Assembly (NCBI GenBank): GCA_031841125.1
Contig: CM063107.1
Location: 62,197,814-62,261,813 of the forward strand
Direction of reading: 5' to 3'
DNA: 64,000 nt
Source of the DNA: Acanthococcus lagerstroemiae
Lineage: Eukaryota > Arthropoda > Insecta > Hemiptera > Eriococcidae
The notes beneath the pieces are model-generated. The model was not told the DNA's origin. It made no database searches and was given only the letters and a program-made list of their open reading frames with translations. Each line of letters opens with the position of its first letter. Positions within the stretch are counted from its first letter, which is position 1. This document shows, piece after piece, positions 23,345 to 35,100 of this stretch. Made by a program: the position numbers and the translations under genes.

Positions 23345-23515
23345 GGACGCTTTTAAGCGTTACAGAACCAACCAACGAGAACACGGACGTGATTCAAAGT
23401 TCAAGAGCCATCTAAACTATATGACATAGCGTTTACTAATAAGTTTGTTTCAACGTGAGTATATATTTTTGAATTGGGGGCCCAATTTTGGAAAATTCTA
23501 CTTTTTAGAGTCGGC
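23345..23515. repeat. Interspersed repeat, inverted copy of 1698-1935
   Basis: It contains 'gaacacggacgtgattc', 'actatatgacatagcg', 'caacgtgagtatata' and 'gggggcccaattttg', the reverse complement of blocks at 1698-1935 in the same relative order. The copies are too diverged for a recent duplication. Confidence 0.7.
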
Positions 23516-23847
23516 TAGACCCTATTGCAATCGCTTTTTATTCTTCTTCAAGTTGTTCAGTACTTAGACGTTATCAAGTGGTAATATGGATGGCGATTCT
23601 GTCGTAGTTCGTAGTTTCGTAGGATGTTTATTATTGATGAATATAGGTAGAGAGCGTTAATGTTTAGCAGAATTCAGATGATAGGAATTGCAGCATTTGC
23701 CGACCCTAGTCGTGCAGCATTGCTGCTTGTTACACATTACACTCTTCATTTTTCAAGGATCCTAATAACTAATTTTGTCAACAAATGTCGGTTGGTTCTG
23801 TTACGCTTAACTGCGTCCATTAATAGGGTTCTAGTTTCGGTTTGGCG

Positions 23848-23885
23848 CACAGACATCTCACTATATAACCTAGACTGCCAACTTC
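23848..23885 (+). repeat. P element left terminal inverted repeat
   Basis: The 38-bp repeat matches the inverse of 28127-28164 at 33 of 38 positions; mismatches are at positions 12, 14, 15, 29 and 30. The outer 11 bp CACAGACATCT are identical. The block TATATAACC inside it could also act as a TATA element, which is a guess. Confidence 0.93.
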
Positions 23886-23890
23886 GTTTA

Positions 23891-23932
23891 AAAATTGATT
23901 CGCGGTTGCCGATTTCACCCCTTACGCTTTAG
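23891..23932 (+). repeat. P element left subterminal inverted block
   Basis: AAATTGATTC ... CGCG ... TTGC ... ACGCTTTAG recurs in inverse orientation with indels at 28066-28108. Paired internal blocks of this kind are where P transposases bind through their THAP domain in the known system. That role here is inferred. Confidence 0.75.
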
Positions 23933-24125
23933 TCATGTTTACTTTGGTCAGTTTATACTCTTATCAGCTTGTATGTACGCGCGTGAATCTGGTCTTTATT
24001 TTTTGGTTTAATCGTTTTTGTAATTCCATAAAATTTGTATCCTTGGATAATCAGTTCATATTTCGTTGTTATTATTGTTATTCATTATAAATATTACGTA
24101 TTAAAATTCATATGCCCGTGCGAAG

Positions 24126-27100
24126 ATGCCTACAACTTGTTCAGCGTATGGATGTACGAATAGGCACAGTAAAGATAAGAAAATAAGTTTTTTCTCGTAA
24201 GTATAGTTTTCATTTTTGAATGAGGATCTCACAAAGTTTTTTTTTAATGCTGTTATTACTCTCTAAATTCGTAGATTACCATTCAATGATGAAGAACTGC
24301 TCCGAAAGTGGTTGCATAATATCAAGCGGAAGAACTGGACTCCGAAGAATTCCAGTAAAATTTGTAGTGACCATTTCAAAGATACAGATTTCGAAAATAC
24401 GGCAGGATTTCGATGTAGAAAATTAAGAAAAGATGCTGTTCCGTCCATCTTTCCGGAAATGCCGGAACACTTACAAAAGAAGACGAAACCTAGATGCACT
24501 CGTAACTCCACGAAGAATAGTACTACGGTGAGTGCAAATGCTCAATAAATTGTGTACTTCGCATCCTATGGCACTTTTGTATCCAGTGTGTAAAAATCTA
24601 TTGAACAGTCATTTTATTCAAAGTTGTTGTGTTTAGCCGGAAATGGTAATGCCTCATACGAATCACTTAGTCGAAGAAGCAGTACATCCAGAAACTATTC
24701 AAGTGGATAATGAAATTACATCAGCTTCGATCCAAATAAATAATACAAATACTAGGAGTCTGTCACAGGCAAGAGCTCTAAAGCTTTTACGACTGAAAGT
24801 TAAACGACTTCAACAGCGAAATTCGCAGTACAAAAAAATGATTGTAACGTTGCGTGCTGAGAAGGAACAAACAGAAAAAAGCAATGCAGAATGGAATGGT
24901 AAATATACTCATTATATCTTATAATATTTTGAACTTAGGCAAGAATTATTCGCTTCAATGTTTCTTCCTCATTATAGACATGTTTGCCGAAATTGTGGAA
25001 AATGAAAAGAAGAATCAGAACCGAGATGCTAGAGGCCGGCGTTACAGTGAACCCATAAAGAAATTGGCATTGTCACTTCAGTATACTTCAAACAAATGTT
25101 ACGAAGCGTGCAGGTCGGTTTTATGACTATTTTATCGAATAATATTTGAATGAATTTGACGACTCTTGAAATTTGATTTTCAGGCGCTTCTTAACATTAC
25201 CAAGTTCGTCCTCTATAACAGCATGGACGTCATCTGTAAATTGTGAACCTGGATTCTTGGAAGAAATAATTACTTCTTTATCCAGTTTTCCTGATACAGA
25301 TCGAGATGCAACTTTGATTATCGATGCTATTTCTATAAAAAAAGGGATTGTAATGGACTCAAAGAAGGGCGAATTTGTTGGATTTAGTGATTATGGAAAT
25401 TGTATTCCTCGTAGTACAGCTGTGCAAGCCACCGAAGCTTTGTTCTTCTTATTAGTCTCTATCAAAGGAACTTACAGAATTCCAATCGCGTATTTCCTTC
25501 AAGACAAGATAAATGCTACTACAATGGCAGAATTAATTACAATGGCATTGAGAAAGTGTGATGCGAACAAGATTCTCGTTCGTTGTATTGTTTTTGATGG
25601 TCTTTCTACAAATTTTTCCGCATTTAAGTAAGCAAAAAATATAATAATTCTAATAAACTAGTCCTCTTGTCCAACTGTATATGGTTGATTACATTGTCTT
25701 GTGTAGATATTTAGTGAAACAAGGTCAGGAGGGAGAATACGAATGGATCGAAGAAGAGGAATTAAATGGAGAAGAAGATGATAATCCAACTATAGTACAT
25801 GATATGCTACACCCAACTGACATACCTTACAAATTTCGTCGACCAAATCCGACCATGTCTTCAAATACAGCCACAGACATTCCTGCGTATGTATATGCAA
25901 TTCCTGACAACTGTCATATGACAAAATTGGCCCGAAATGCTCTTGGTAAGCAGGTTTTACAATTTTCCAGTAGAATTATATTGTGAGATTGACAAGACTC
26001 ACATGGCATTCATGCTTTGATGAATTTTCTATCCATAGAAAACTGGAAAAGATGATGCTACAGGAATGTACAAAAATGAAATTGCAGTTACCACAGACTT
26101 CGAGTCGTTGGTTCTTATTTCAATGAGTTGACCTCGTTTACATTCAGCTGCACTAATTTCATCATTACTATTACCTATTACTTATGTATTTACTTATTTA
26201 TTCATTTATGATTGTAGTTTATTTATTTATTTGTATTTCTTTTCTCATTATTTTTTCCCCGCCTTAAAAAGGACATTTTTGCAACTTATGCATTTCTTGT
26301 AATTCTTTCTTTTTTCCCTTTCTATATTCCTTGTTCTCCTCACCGTCTTACAAAAGAAACTGTGATAATGTAACTCAACGGATAAACTGGACAGATACCG
26401 TGCTAATTTATTTGATTATTTTGCTGGCATTCAAATATAATTTGATTATTAAAATTGTATAATGAAATTTTATTTATAATTTCAGCTGCCTACAAGCAAT
26501 TCAAGTGCGCAGATGGAAACATTATTGATTGGCAGTTTATTGTTGAGTTGGAGAAGTTTCAATGGGATGTTGGTTTTCGATTAGCTAATAAGATTACTCG
26601 AACTCATGTCAATTTCCATAAACAGAAAATGAAGGTGAGGCTTGCTGTGCAGACACTCAGCAATTCCGTTGCTGATGCAATTGATTTTTTAAGGCAAGAA
26701 GGGATTCCACAATTTCAAAATTCTGAAGCGACGACGAATTTCATTCGAGTAGTTGACAGAATATTTGATTTCCTGAACAGCCGAAGCCCTCTGGGAAAAG
26801 GTTTTAAAAAACCAATTTTCCCAAATAACCTTCGATTTCATAGATGTCAAATACAAGAATGGATTCAGTATTTGCATTCTCTAACTACAGTCAATGGCAT
26901 ACCTCTGCCTATGACACGAAGAAAAACATTTGTGGTAGGTTTCACGATGGCACTGAAATCGGTCATTGAGGTATCCACGGACTTACTCACCACAAATGTG
27001 CTGACAAATTTCAGATACGTATTGACTTATAGGTTTTCGCAAGACCTTATTGAACTCCTATTTGCCACCATACGACTTCGCCTGGGCTGCAATGACAACC

Positions 27101-27858
27101 CGACGGCATTACAATTGAAGTATATTCTGCGTAAAATTTTATTAAAGAACAGCATAAGCATTCAGAGCAAAGGCAACTGTGCTGTATTCGATAGCAGCGT
27201 CTACGGCAATATATTAGAAATTGGATCGTCCAAACGCAGAATTCTCCGGGACACTACAGCTCTAACCGTCAAAAAAGATGTAACAGATTTAGATGATCAT
27301 CTCATTGGTACTTTAACAAGCCACTCTCGTATTGAAGAAAACGTAATTTTCTACATCGGTGGATACATTGTTCGAAAATTAATCCCCAAAGTGAAGTGTC
27401 ACTCCTGCTCTGAAATGCTAGCAGACAGGTGTTTTGAAGTCCACAGCTATTGTCGCGGTCCTAATAATTTTCTAAACTTCAAGAATCGAGGTGGTTTAAT
27501 CTCACCTTCACGTGATGTTTACAGGATCTGTGAGGTGACAGAAAGAGCTATAAAGTTATTAGGAGTCACAGATAATGCTGCGATTGATTTGAGGAAGATT
27601 AAAATGGTAAACAGAGATCGCATTGTCCAACAAGTCAAACTTTTCATTTTTCAAGATGGAACTTATGATTCGATTTTTCGACAGCTGTCTTGCGATGATG
27701 ACAATATCGATATAAATCATAAAATAGCCTTGGTTATGCAAATAGCCAGGTACTATTTAAAAATAAGATTGTACGCCGTAGAAAGGAATTTAAAATATTC
27801 TTTAGAGGAAAGTATTCGTAATTGGCTTAAGAGAGCTGTCGTCCATAAACATCAATGA
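24126..27858 (+). CDS. P-element-type THAP-DDE transposase, 7 exons, intact
   Basis: The exons are 24126-24196, 24275-24527, 24637-24898, 24978-25113, 25184-25627, 25707-25945 and 26486-27858. They sum to 2,778 nt in phase, giving 925 residues and a TGA stop. The product should cut and join the element's ends in the nucleus. The N-terminal THAP zinc finger has Cys5, Cys10, Cys54 and His57, with Trp36, Phe58 and AVPSIF at 78-83. A leucine-rich coiled coil follows (about 150-192). The catalytic core shows 'LIIDAI' (Asp288), 'VFDGLSTNF' (Asp379), 'DNCHMTKLARNAL' and 'ELLFATIR' (Glu658) before 'NDNPTA'. Length is close to human THAP9 (about 900) and above Drosophila P (about 750). The ATG at 24126 is chosen because it gives the canonical THAP start; an upstream ATG (24112) is out of frame. 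Exon 4 uses a weak donor (GTCGGT). No stop or frameshift was found. Confidence 0.93.
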
Positions 27859-28065
27859 TTATACATTTATAATTGCTTGTGTTCCGAATCTTTATTTCAG
27901 TTTTTCTCATTATTATTAAAACTGACTGGTCAAAGCCTCCAAATTAAATTTAAATGTTTTAAAAATACCGCAGAAACATTTAAGAAAAATGCGTGATATT
28001 GAAAGCAGCAACATGCCTCAGTTTTTAAATTCGCGCCGTACTACTCGCGCGTTAATTCCTATTGC

Positions 28066-28108
28066 CTAAAGCGTCAGGGGCGGGTATGCAATCGCGAGAA
28101 TCAATTTC
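28066..28108 (-). repeat. P element right subterminal inverted block
   Basis: Inverse counterpart of 23891-23932: ctaaagcgtc ... gcaatcgcg ... atcaatttc. The two differ by small indels. Confidence 0.72.
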
Positions 28109-28126
28109 CTTACACAGTGTGAATAG

Positions 28127-28164
28127 GAAGTTGGTGGTCTAGGTTATATGATAAGATGTCTGTG
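28127..28164 (-). repeat. P element right terminal inverted repeat
   Basis: 38-bp inverse of 23848-23885 with five mismatches. It is followed directly by the second target copy GTTTGGCG. Confidence 0.93.
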
Positions 28165-28216
28165 GTTTGGCGTTTCCCTCAGGCTTCCTTTTCCTTTCTC
28201 CTTGGGTCTTGTTGGG

Positions 28217-28592
28217 CACGGCCACCTCTATAGAAGGCCGTATAACTAGATGTTTGGCAACGCTGCGTGAAGGTCTATGTTTACACATGTTGTTATGGAA
28301 AAAACTTTGAAAAATACGAATAATCAGTTCTTTTGCGAATACAGTGAGTTTCGCGAAAAAATTGAAGAGAAAATAATTTAAAGAGCAAACGATTTTCGAT
28401 TTTTTGAGCCAACTCTCAATGGAATCGGTTCATTGTGGAACAAGTAGCGATTGTTTGAAAATTAAAAGTCGGATAGAGGACGAAGTGCGGTACCGTTACA
28501 CTTTGCCGCTCGCACACCGAAACGTCTACCGTAGTAGGTCGAATTCAGTGTTGTCACATTAGCTTATAGGGCCTTCTATAGAGGTGGCCGTG
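28217..28592. mobile_element. MITE with ~28-bp terminal inverted repeats upstream of timeout
   Basis: The left end reads CACGGCCACCTCTATAGAAG and continues ggccgtata. The right end is its inverse with one or two changes. Possible target copies are GTCTTGTTGGG on the left and GTCTTGGG on the right, which agree only if a 3-bp indel is allowed. No coding capacity. It lies 45 bp from the P element's right TSD and 478 bp before the timeout start codon. Confidence 0.75.
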
Positions 28593-29070
28593 TCTTGGGT
28601 GTCTAATACTAATGTCAATGTCTATTGAGGATCATTCGATGGCTCTTTATTAATTGGGTCCTGAAAAAGAACCAACGGTAATCAGTGTTTTAGGTTCTTT
28701 TTCTCAGACACTTTTGTGGATTCAGAGAGAACACTCAATTCGTTGCGTAAATAACAGCGCCCAGCGGCCAGCGCCTAAGCAGCATTGATATCCAATAATA
28801 GAATATGACAAATACTCGGGTCGTGGTTCTACATAGAATACTCTGTCATTTGACATTGTAGAAGGTCTGCGTGGCCATACAAACAGCTGTTGCGCTTTAT
28901 TTTTCCCGCCAAGCACGTGATGAGTTCGCTGATAAAAAGCAGAAAGGATTGTGATTTCTGAAGCCCGAACTGTATTGTCGTTTCATAATAGTGAATTTAT
29001 ATTAATTTTATTTCTTAAATCTAAATCGGTGTGTTTCACAACTTCTTTTCGTACATTGAAACAAGTTGAA
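28593..29070 (+). promoter_or_regulatory. Putative timeout promoter and 5' UTR region
   Basis: This is the only non-repetitive stretch between the MITE and the timeout start codon. It holds a perfect E-box CACGTG at 28914-28919 and a CAGCTG at 28884-28889. No clear TATA box or transcription start could be fixed, and a non-coding first exon further upstream cannot be excluded. Confidence 0.45.
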
Positions 29071-29164
29071 ATGTCTTTGCTGATAGCTGAATTAACAGCT
29101 ACATGCAATGCTCTTGGATATGCGGTGAATGGTAAAAAGTATTTTCTGGACAAGGAATGCAAAG
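29071..29164 (+). CDS. timeout: timeout exon 1 (coding)
   Basis: It encodes residues 1-31 (MSLLIAELTATCNALGY...) plus one base of the next codon. The start matches the N-terminus of the family. The donor is GTTCGT, a poor consensus. Confidence 0.92.
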
Positions 29165-32100
29165 GTTCGTATGTCTAGTCAATCCTATTTGATTGACATT
29201 TCATTGCTTGATTAGTCGATATTCTCTGTATGGAGCTTCCCGCAGAACTTGGAACTAATATACTTTTGTATCCTTTCTGTAGAAGCGATTCGAGAACTAA
29301 TCAAGTTTCTGAGGCGCGACGATGAGACTCACGAAATACGGCGACGTTTAGGCGCTGCCAGAATCGTACAGACCGACTTAGTCCCAATTTTAATTCAACA
29401 CCATGAAGACGAAGAGATGCTGGATTTATTACTCAGGTAACGTATTGTTTATAGCTTGATGTCAATGTTTTCTTATAAGTTGATAATGAATAAGCTGTGA
29501 ATGAAGTCCGTTTTGTCTATCCGTTGTACGTGTATCATGATTAGATCGTTACTGAATGTTCATCGTTTTCAGTTAGTGTGATGACTGTCTCCCAATGTTG
29601 ATAAGTTATTTTATGTCAGCGTTTGCTTCACTTAGTTTCAGTATTGTAATTAAGTCGAGAAATGAGATCGAATTGAAGTAACTTACGTATTAGTTTACTA
29701 AATCCTTATTATTGAAGACTTGATTCAACTCGTGTGATTTCAGGTTGTTAGTGAATCTGACTACACCTGCTCTGTTGCTGTATAATGAAGAGCTACCGAA
29801 TGAAAAACTATCCAGACAGTATTATTTATCGATAGTAAAACATCTACAAGAATACAAGCAGTCGTTTTCTAAACAGCAGCTATGGACAGTTTTGAGTGAA
29901 AAACTTTCGAAACTGTTGCAAATGGTTAGAAATAAGTGAATTGTTGTGATACAGGCTACATAGTACTTGTATAGTATTCGAATTGACAATGAAGATTGAA
30001 TGTTCTGGACAAGGTTAATTGTCTAGCTCTATCGAGAAAACTGAATCTCAGACCTCAGAGAGCTTCAAACTTTAAAAAATTTAGTAAGACGTATTCGTAC
30101 TGGTTCGTTACTGATTATAAGCAGTATTTTTTAGAAATGAATGAGTTAACAATGGAGAATACAGTAATATATATATTTTTGCATTAATCGATCTGCGCTG
30201 TTCAATTCGGACGGTGTGAAAATAAGTGATTACTATGAAAGAACTTGCACAAGATAGGGAGCAATGGAGAGCTGCATCAAGTCGGTCGTAAGACTGAGAA
30301 CCTTATCATCATCATCATCATAATATGCCGAATAATATATTTCAGGAATGGTCGGACAGAGGAGAAGAAAAAAGCTTGATAATTATACGTATCTTAATTC
30401 TGGTTCGGAACGTGCTGCATGTTCCATCTGATACAGATTTTGAGAAGCGACCTGATAATGACGCTAATACGCATGACCAGGTATGTTTTTGAAAATGAAT
30501 CCTGCGTAAAACGACTGCCTTGATTCCACATAACGAATACTGTAGTTTTAATTTTCATTTAATGTATAGCTGAATCGCTCATTCTAAATACTTATAAACC
30601 CTCGAGTTTTATGATTGAAACTTTCAATCGTTTTTGTTTTCGAATCTAAATATTGTAGTCTTGTTTCAACTTCCACATTTCCTTCAAATTAAATTTCAGG
30701 CAGGATTTTATTTGATGCTGTACTCTCGATCCAAGTTCACAGCGTTTAGTATTTGAAATTAAAACGATAAACGAAACAGATAATCAGTGGGAAATTACTC
30801 GGTTTCACTTTCCTGCTCTGTTTCAAAAGTTGAGCAAAGAAATTCGAATTCTGTTTTCATGTTTCTTTCCTTAATTTTGAAATCTGATTCACAGGTCATA
30901 TGGGCCCTTCAAGAAGGTGGAATGATCAATCTTATTTCATACATCGCCTCGTCTGAAAATGAACAGCAGTATTATTTCCACGTTCTGGAAGTAAGAATTC
31001 TTGTAATTCAGTGTAATTGAAGTACTGATTTATTTTCCTGTGCGTATACCCGTGTACAGCAAGTCTAAGTCGTCTGAAGACAGTCGGAAATTCAGACTTG
31101 ATATTTTACCATTCCGGGCATTTTGATTTTTACAGTTGTTTCTTTAATTTGTAAAAAAAATGATAATTTGCGTTAATAATGATAGAAACACTGATTTGAG
31201 AAATTGTAGTTCAGGGAAAACGAGTCCGGAATATAGTTAAGCCAAAGGAGTTAATTAAATCATGAAGAATTTTTCGTAGAAGTCTGTAGTGAACTTCTTC
31301 AGTGAGAACAGTTCCTTTCAAAATCGACAAAATTGAGACACCTTCGTGGTATTTTAATTGGAAATGGTAAATAACGGAAATAAATGCCGTAGTTTACCGC
31401 TGTATTAACCATTTTCGAACGTACCTCCTTGAGTTTTCGCGTATCGTTATTATGTGCTAATTAAGGTGAGATACTGCATAAGAAGCACACTGAAAACCGT
31501 ACTTCTGGGATTTGTATTATTGTATATTTCAGCGATAAAAGTATCGCTGCTGGGAAGAAACCAAAAGTGTACTTCCCGAATGGCATTTTTCATATGGTAC
31601 TTCTTCTTTCCCTGACAGAATTGCTTTTGTTACTCGAAACGTGACGCACAATATTTCGAGTTATAAATGTATCTCGTACGCGGAAAGAATGGGATATTCG
31701 TGATTTCTCTTAATTTCTTGTAGCTTCGCATTTTTTCCTTTTCGTCTGAAAATTGATTATCTTGGTACGACTTTGATAACCGCACTACGAAAGATGCGAG
31801 CTTACATTATTTGGATGCTGTTCGTAAACCCGAGACTCATCAAAACTTGTTCGTTTCTACTTTAATGAGTAGTTGTAAAGGCTTCGTGAACATAGTTTCA
31901 AAAGACTCGGATCTCATGGATATACGATGGTGTTCGGCGTAGCTATTGAAATGTTGACATAGGCTTGCGTTTGGTTATTAATACAAACGGGATACGATGT
32001 ATACAAAATTCTTGTTTCTGTCTTCAGTAGGCTGATTTTCAGCTTTGTGGTTTCCAGATGCGTGCTTCTCTGTTACTTCTTAGAAGTCCGACTACATTGA

Positions 32101-35100
32101 TTCTCCGATGGGGGATAGGAGGCGTAAATTTTTCGCGTGATCCTGGCTCACATTTTCTCCCTAGGTCGACGCCTATTTTTTCATGAAATTTCATGTATTT
32201 TTGATGTTTAAAATCAGTATTAGATTTTCCAGTCGTGATCAAGCAAGGTTTCATCCATTTTTCATGGCCCGATTCTGACCTTCCAGGTCGACGAGGTAAA
32301 TGAAGACAAATTTCAAAGTACCGTAAATTGGGGCTATTTTACACATTTTCCTAGTTTTTTTGCTGAGGTAAATGGACGAATGTTATTGAAGCTATCTATA
32401 GTAGTATCATTGGAAAGTGAACCATGTGAGGAAAACATCCATTACAAAAATAATAACCTCGGGCTCGGGGGTCGGTAGTTATGACGTCTGAAAGTCAATT
32501 GGTAAAGTTGAACGGCTTTGGGGCTACTTTACACATGACACAAAATACACCGACAACTGTGGCAGAACGTATGTATTCTGAACAGCCCATTTCTCCATGC
32601 CGCAACGGCGCGCACGTCCTGCCAGGGCCATCATGGGGTTCCCTACTGACTGAGGTCCGCGCTAACTGAGCGCTCGCCTGGAATTCAGATCTCCCACAGC
32701 CGGACGCGCTGCCTCTTCCGCTCTAGCCCTTACCTACGGGCGAGCTCCGCCGAACGAGACCCGCAGCAGCAGTAGCAACTTTACCTCATCCGTCAGCCCT
32801 CTGTCTCGACCACTCTGTCTGCATCTTTTCCTTCATGATGGCCGAAACGAAGGCCGACACCCGGTTTCATCCGCTTTGGCTCCTCAGCATCTCCGGGACC
32901 AGAGTATCCGGCGCAAGACGGCCGATCACGCCGTCATCGTCGTCCTCTTCTCCGGGATCGATTGGTATCGCCCCATGTCTCTCTTGCTTCCAGGCCTCGC
33001 ACTCGAATCGGGTGTGCCATGGTGTGTCCTCCGCTCCTCGTCCACAGTGCGTGCACTCAGCACTCGACGTTATCCTCATACGATGCAGGTACGTGTCGAA
33101 ACACCCGTGACCGCTCAAGACTGGGTCAGGCGGAAGTTCAGATTGCTGTGCTTCCTACCCGTACACAGGTCGATGTCACGAATCAGCTCTCTGGTCCATT
33201 CGCCTTTGGATGAATGGGCGACTCTGTCCTTCCATTTCTGGAGCGTGGTCAGCTGAATGCCACGCTTCACCCGGCGTGCTTCCCGTCACGTCTTCGCCTT
33301 TTGCGCGTTGTACACCTCCGCTATCTCGCCGACCTTCAGCTCGTTTGGCGGTAAACGCGCAAGCACGCCTACCGCCTCCGACAAAACGGTGTGGTACGCG
33401 CTGACGCACCTCACCGCAGCTTTCCGCTGGACCCTTTCCATCTCCGCTCTTCAGTAGGGGATCTGGATGGCGTCCGCGAATGCCGGCGCTCCGTACAGCA
33501 GGGTTGATATGTCGACGTTCACATACAGCTCTCCCTGTGTCCGCTCAGGTTCGCCATCAGACGTGACTGCTGCCCGGCCACTCGGTCCGCCTTCAACGCC
33601 GCCCTTCGGAAATTCTCACGGAACGACAGATTCCCGTCGAACCACAGCCCCTGGTACTTCAGCACTGGACATGGCGCAATCTCCACTCCTTTCAGCACAA
33701 ACGTGGGTTGGTCGTACTTGCGGCGCTTTGTAAACTGAACAGCTTCCGTCTTCTGCAGCGCTAAGCACAAGCCCGCCGACTCGATCCACTCGGTCAGCAT
33801 CTCCAACGCCCAGTTGACTCTCCGCGGTTGACTCGGCTTGGCACACCGCAATGCCGGGGAAAATAGAATGCGTCCACCGGCGAGTAGATGCCTCGTTCCA
33901 ATGTTTCCTCAGCAGCGTTCAGTGATGCGGCGGAACAGCTTGACCAGCCCCCAAACGGTACTTCCGTCATTATCTAGAACTTGCCGGACGGTCGGAGTCT
34001 TCAGCGGTGGCCTCCGCCACTATCTGGAACTTGCCGGGCAGGCTGCGGGCTGTTCTGGGATACGCATCCCAGTTGGTGACAGGCAGGTCTCGGCGGAGTA
34101 GCTGCAAGACTGACTGTTCATGAATCACAAGATTTATCGGAGCCAGATCAGCCAGCTTAATTACTGCTTTCTGACTGACAGTCCAATAACCTCGGATGCA
34201 GAGAAGTGCCGCTTTTTTCTGCGCCGCTGTGAGAGGCTGCCGTGTCGTTTTGAGGATCGCCCGATGGTACCAGACGGAACTGCAGTGCAGGAGGTGCCCG
34301 TATCGCTCTGCAGCTGTACCCGAATGTGTTACTGCATATTCGGGTCAGGACGGGGAACGATATGGCGGCTTGATCGGCGCCTGCCGGATGTGCTCGACCC
34401 AGTTGAGCTGGTTATCGAGGATCCCTGCCAGGTACCGCATTGTCGTGTTCGGTCGGACCATGCCCCTCTCCAACAGGCAGTTGGATGGGATCGGGTAGGC
34501 TCGCTCTTCTGCGACACAACAGCGGCTTTCATCTTGCTGGCATTCAGCTCCAGACCCTTAGCAGCGAGGCGAGTTATTATGGTGCCGGTTGCCACCGCGA
34601 CGGTGCGCCGCAACTCCTCGAACATTCCAGCGCTACAGACCGGCAGCGTGTCGTCGACGTACGCCTGCACCGAGGTCGTCTGGTTGATTGGTAGAGTCGA
34701 GTTGTAGCCGATGTTCCAAAGGACTGGTCTGAGTACGTATCCTTGGGGACAGTCTCTGTGAAGCACCCACAACACGCTGTCGTTGGTGGTTCGTCGTTCA
34801 GGGGAGTAGCTGCCGAGTGTGGCTACCATAAAGTGCGGGAAAAGCATGTCCTGCAGCGTCAGCATAATGATGTTCCAACCGCACCACGTATGTCCAGCGA
34901 CAGGACGGCGGTCATGGTGTATCTTGCTGGGTGTCAGATGATTGCGACGGTCGCCACTACCGTATCCTCAGTCGATCGGTGAGCCCTGAAACCCTATTGA
35001 CGAGGATCCAGGAGGGTTTCATGCTCCAGGTGCCGGTCAGTTGCGTGGCTTTGGCACGAAGACCACACATCCTCGTTTCCAGAGCGCGAGGAAGTATCCG

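Larger units (their letters stand above)
23840..28172 (+). mobile_element. Complete P-superfamily DNA transposon with perfect 8-bp TSD GTTTGGCG
   Basis: GTTTGGCG flanks the element at 23840-23847 and 28165-28172. The 4,317-bp element (23848-28164) starts CACAGACATCT and ends AGATGTCTGTG. It encodes one spliced THAP-DDE transposase on the + strand (24126-27858). The 8-bp duplication and the transposase family agree with the P superfamily. Right outside lie an old interspersed repeat on the left and a MITE and then timeout on the right. Confidence 0.95.

Noticed and set aside
30308..30322. (ATC)n as an independent microsatellite
   Set aside because: It directly follows an RTE C-terminus and is best read as that element's tail.
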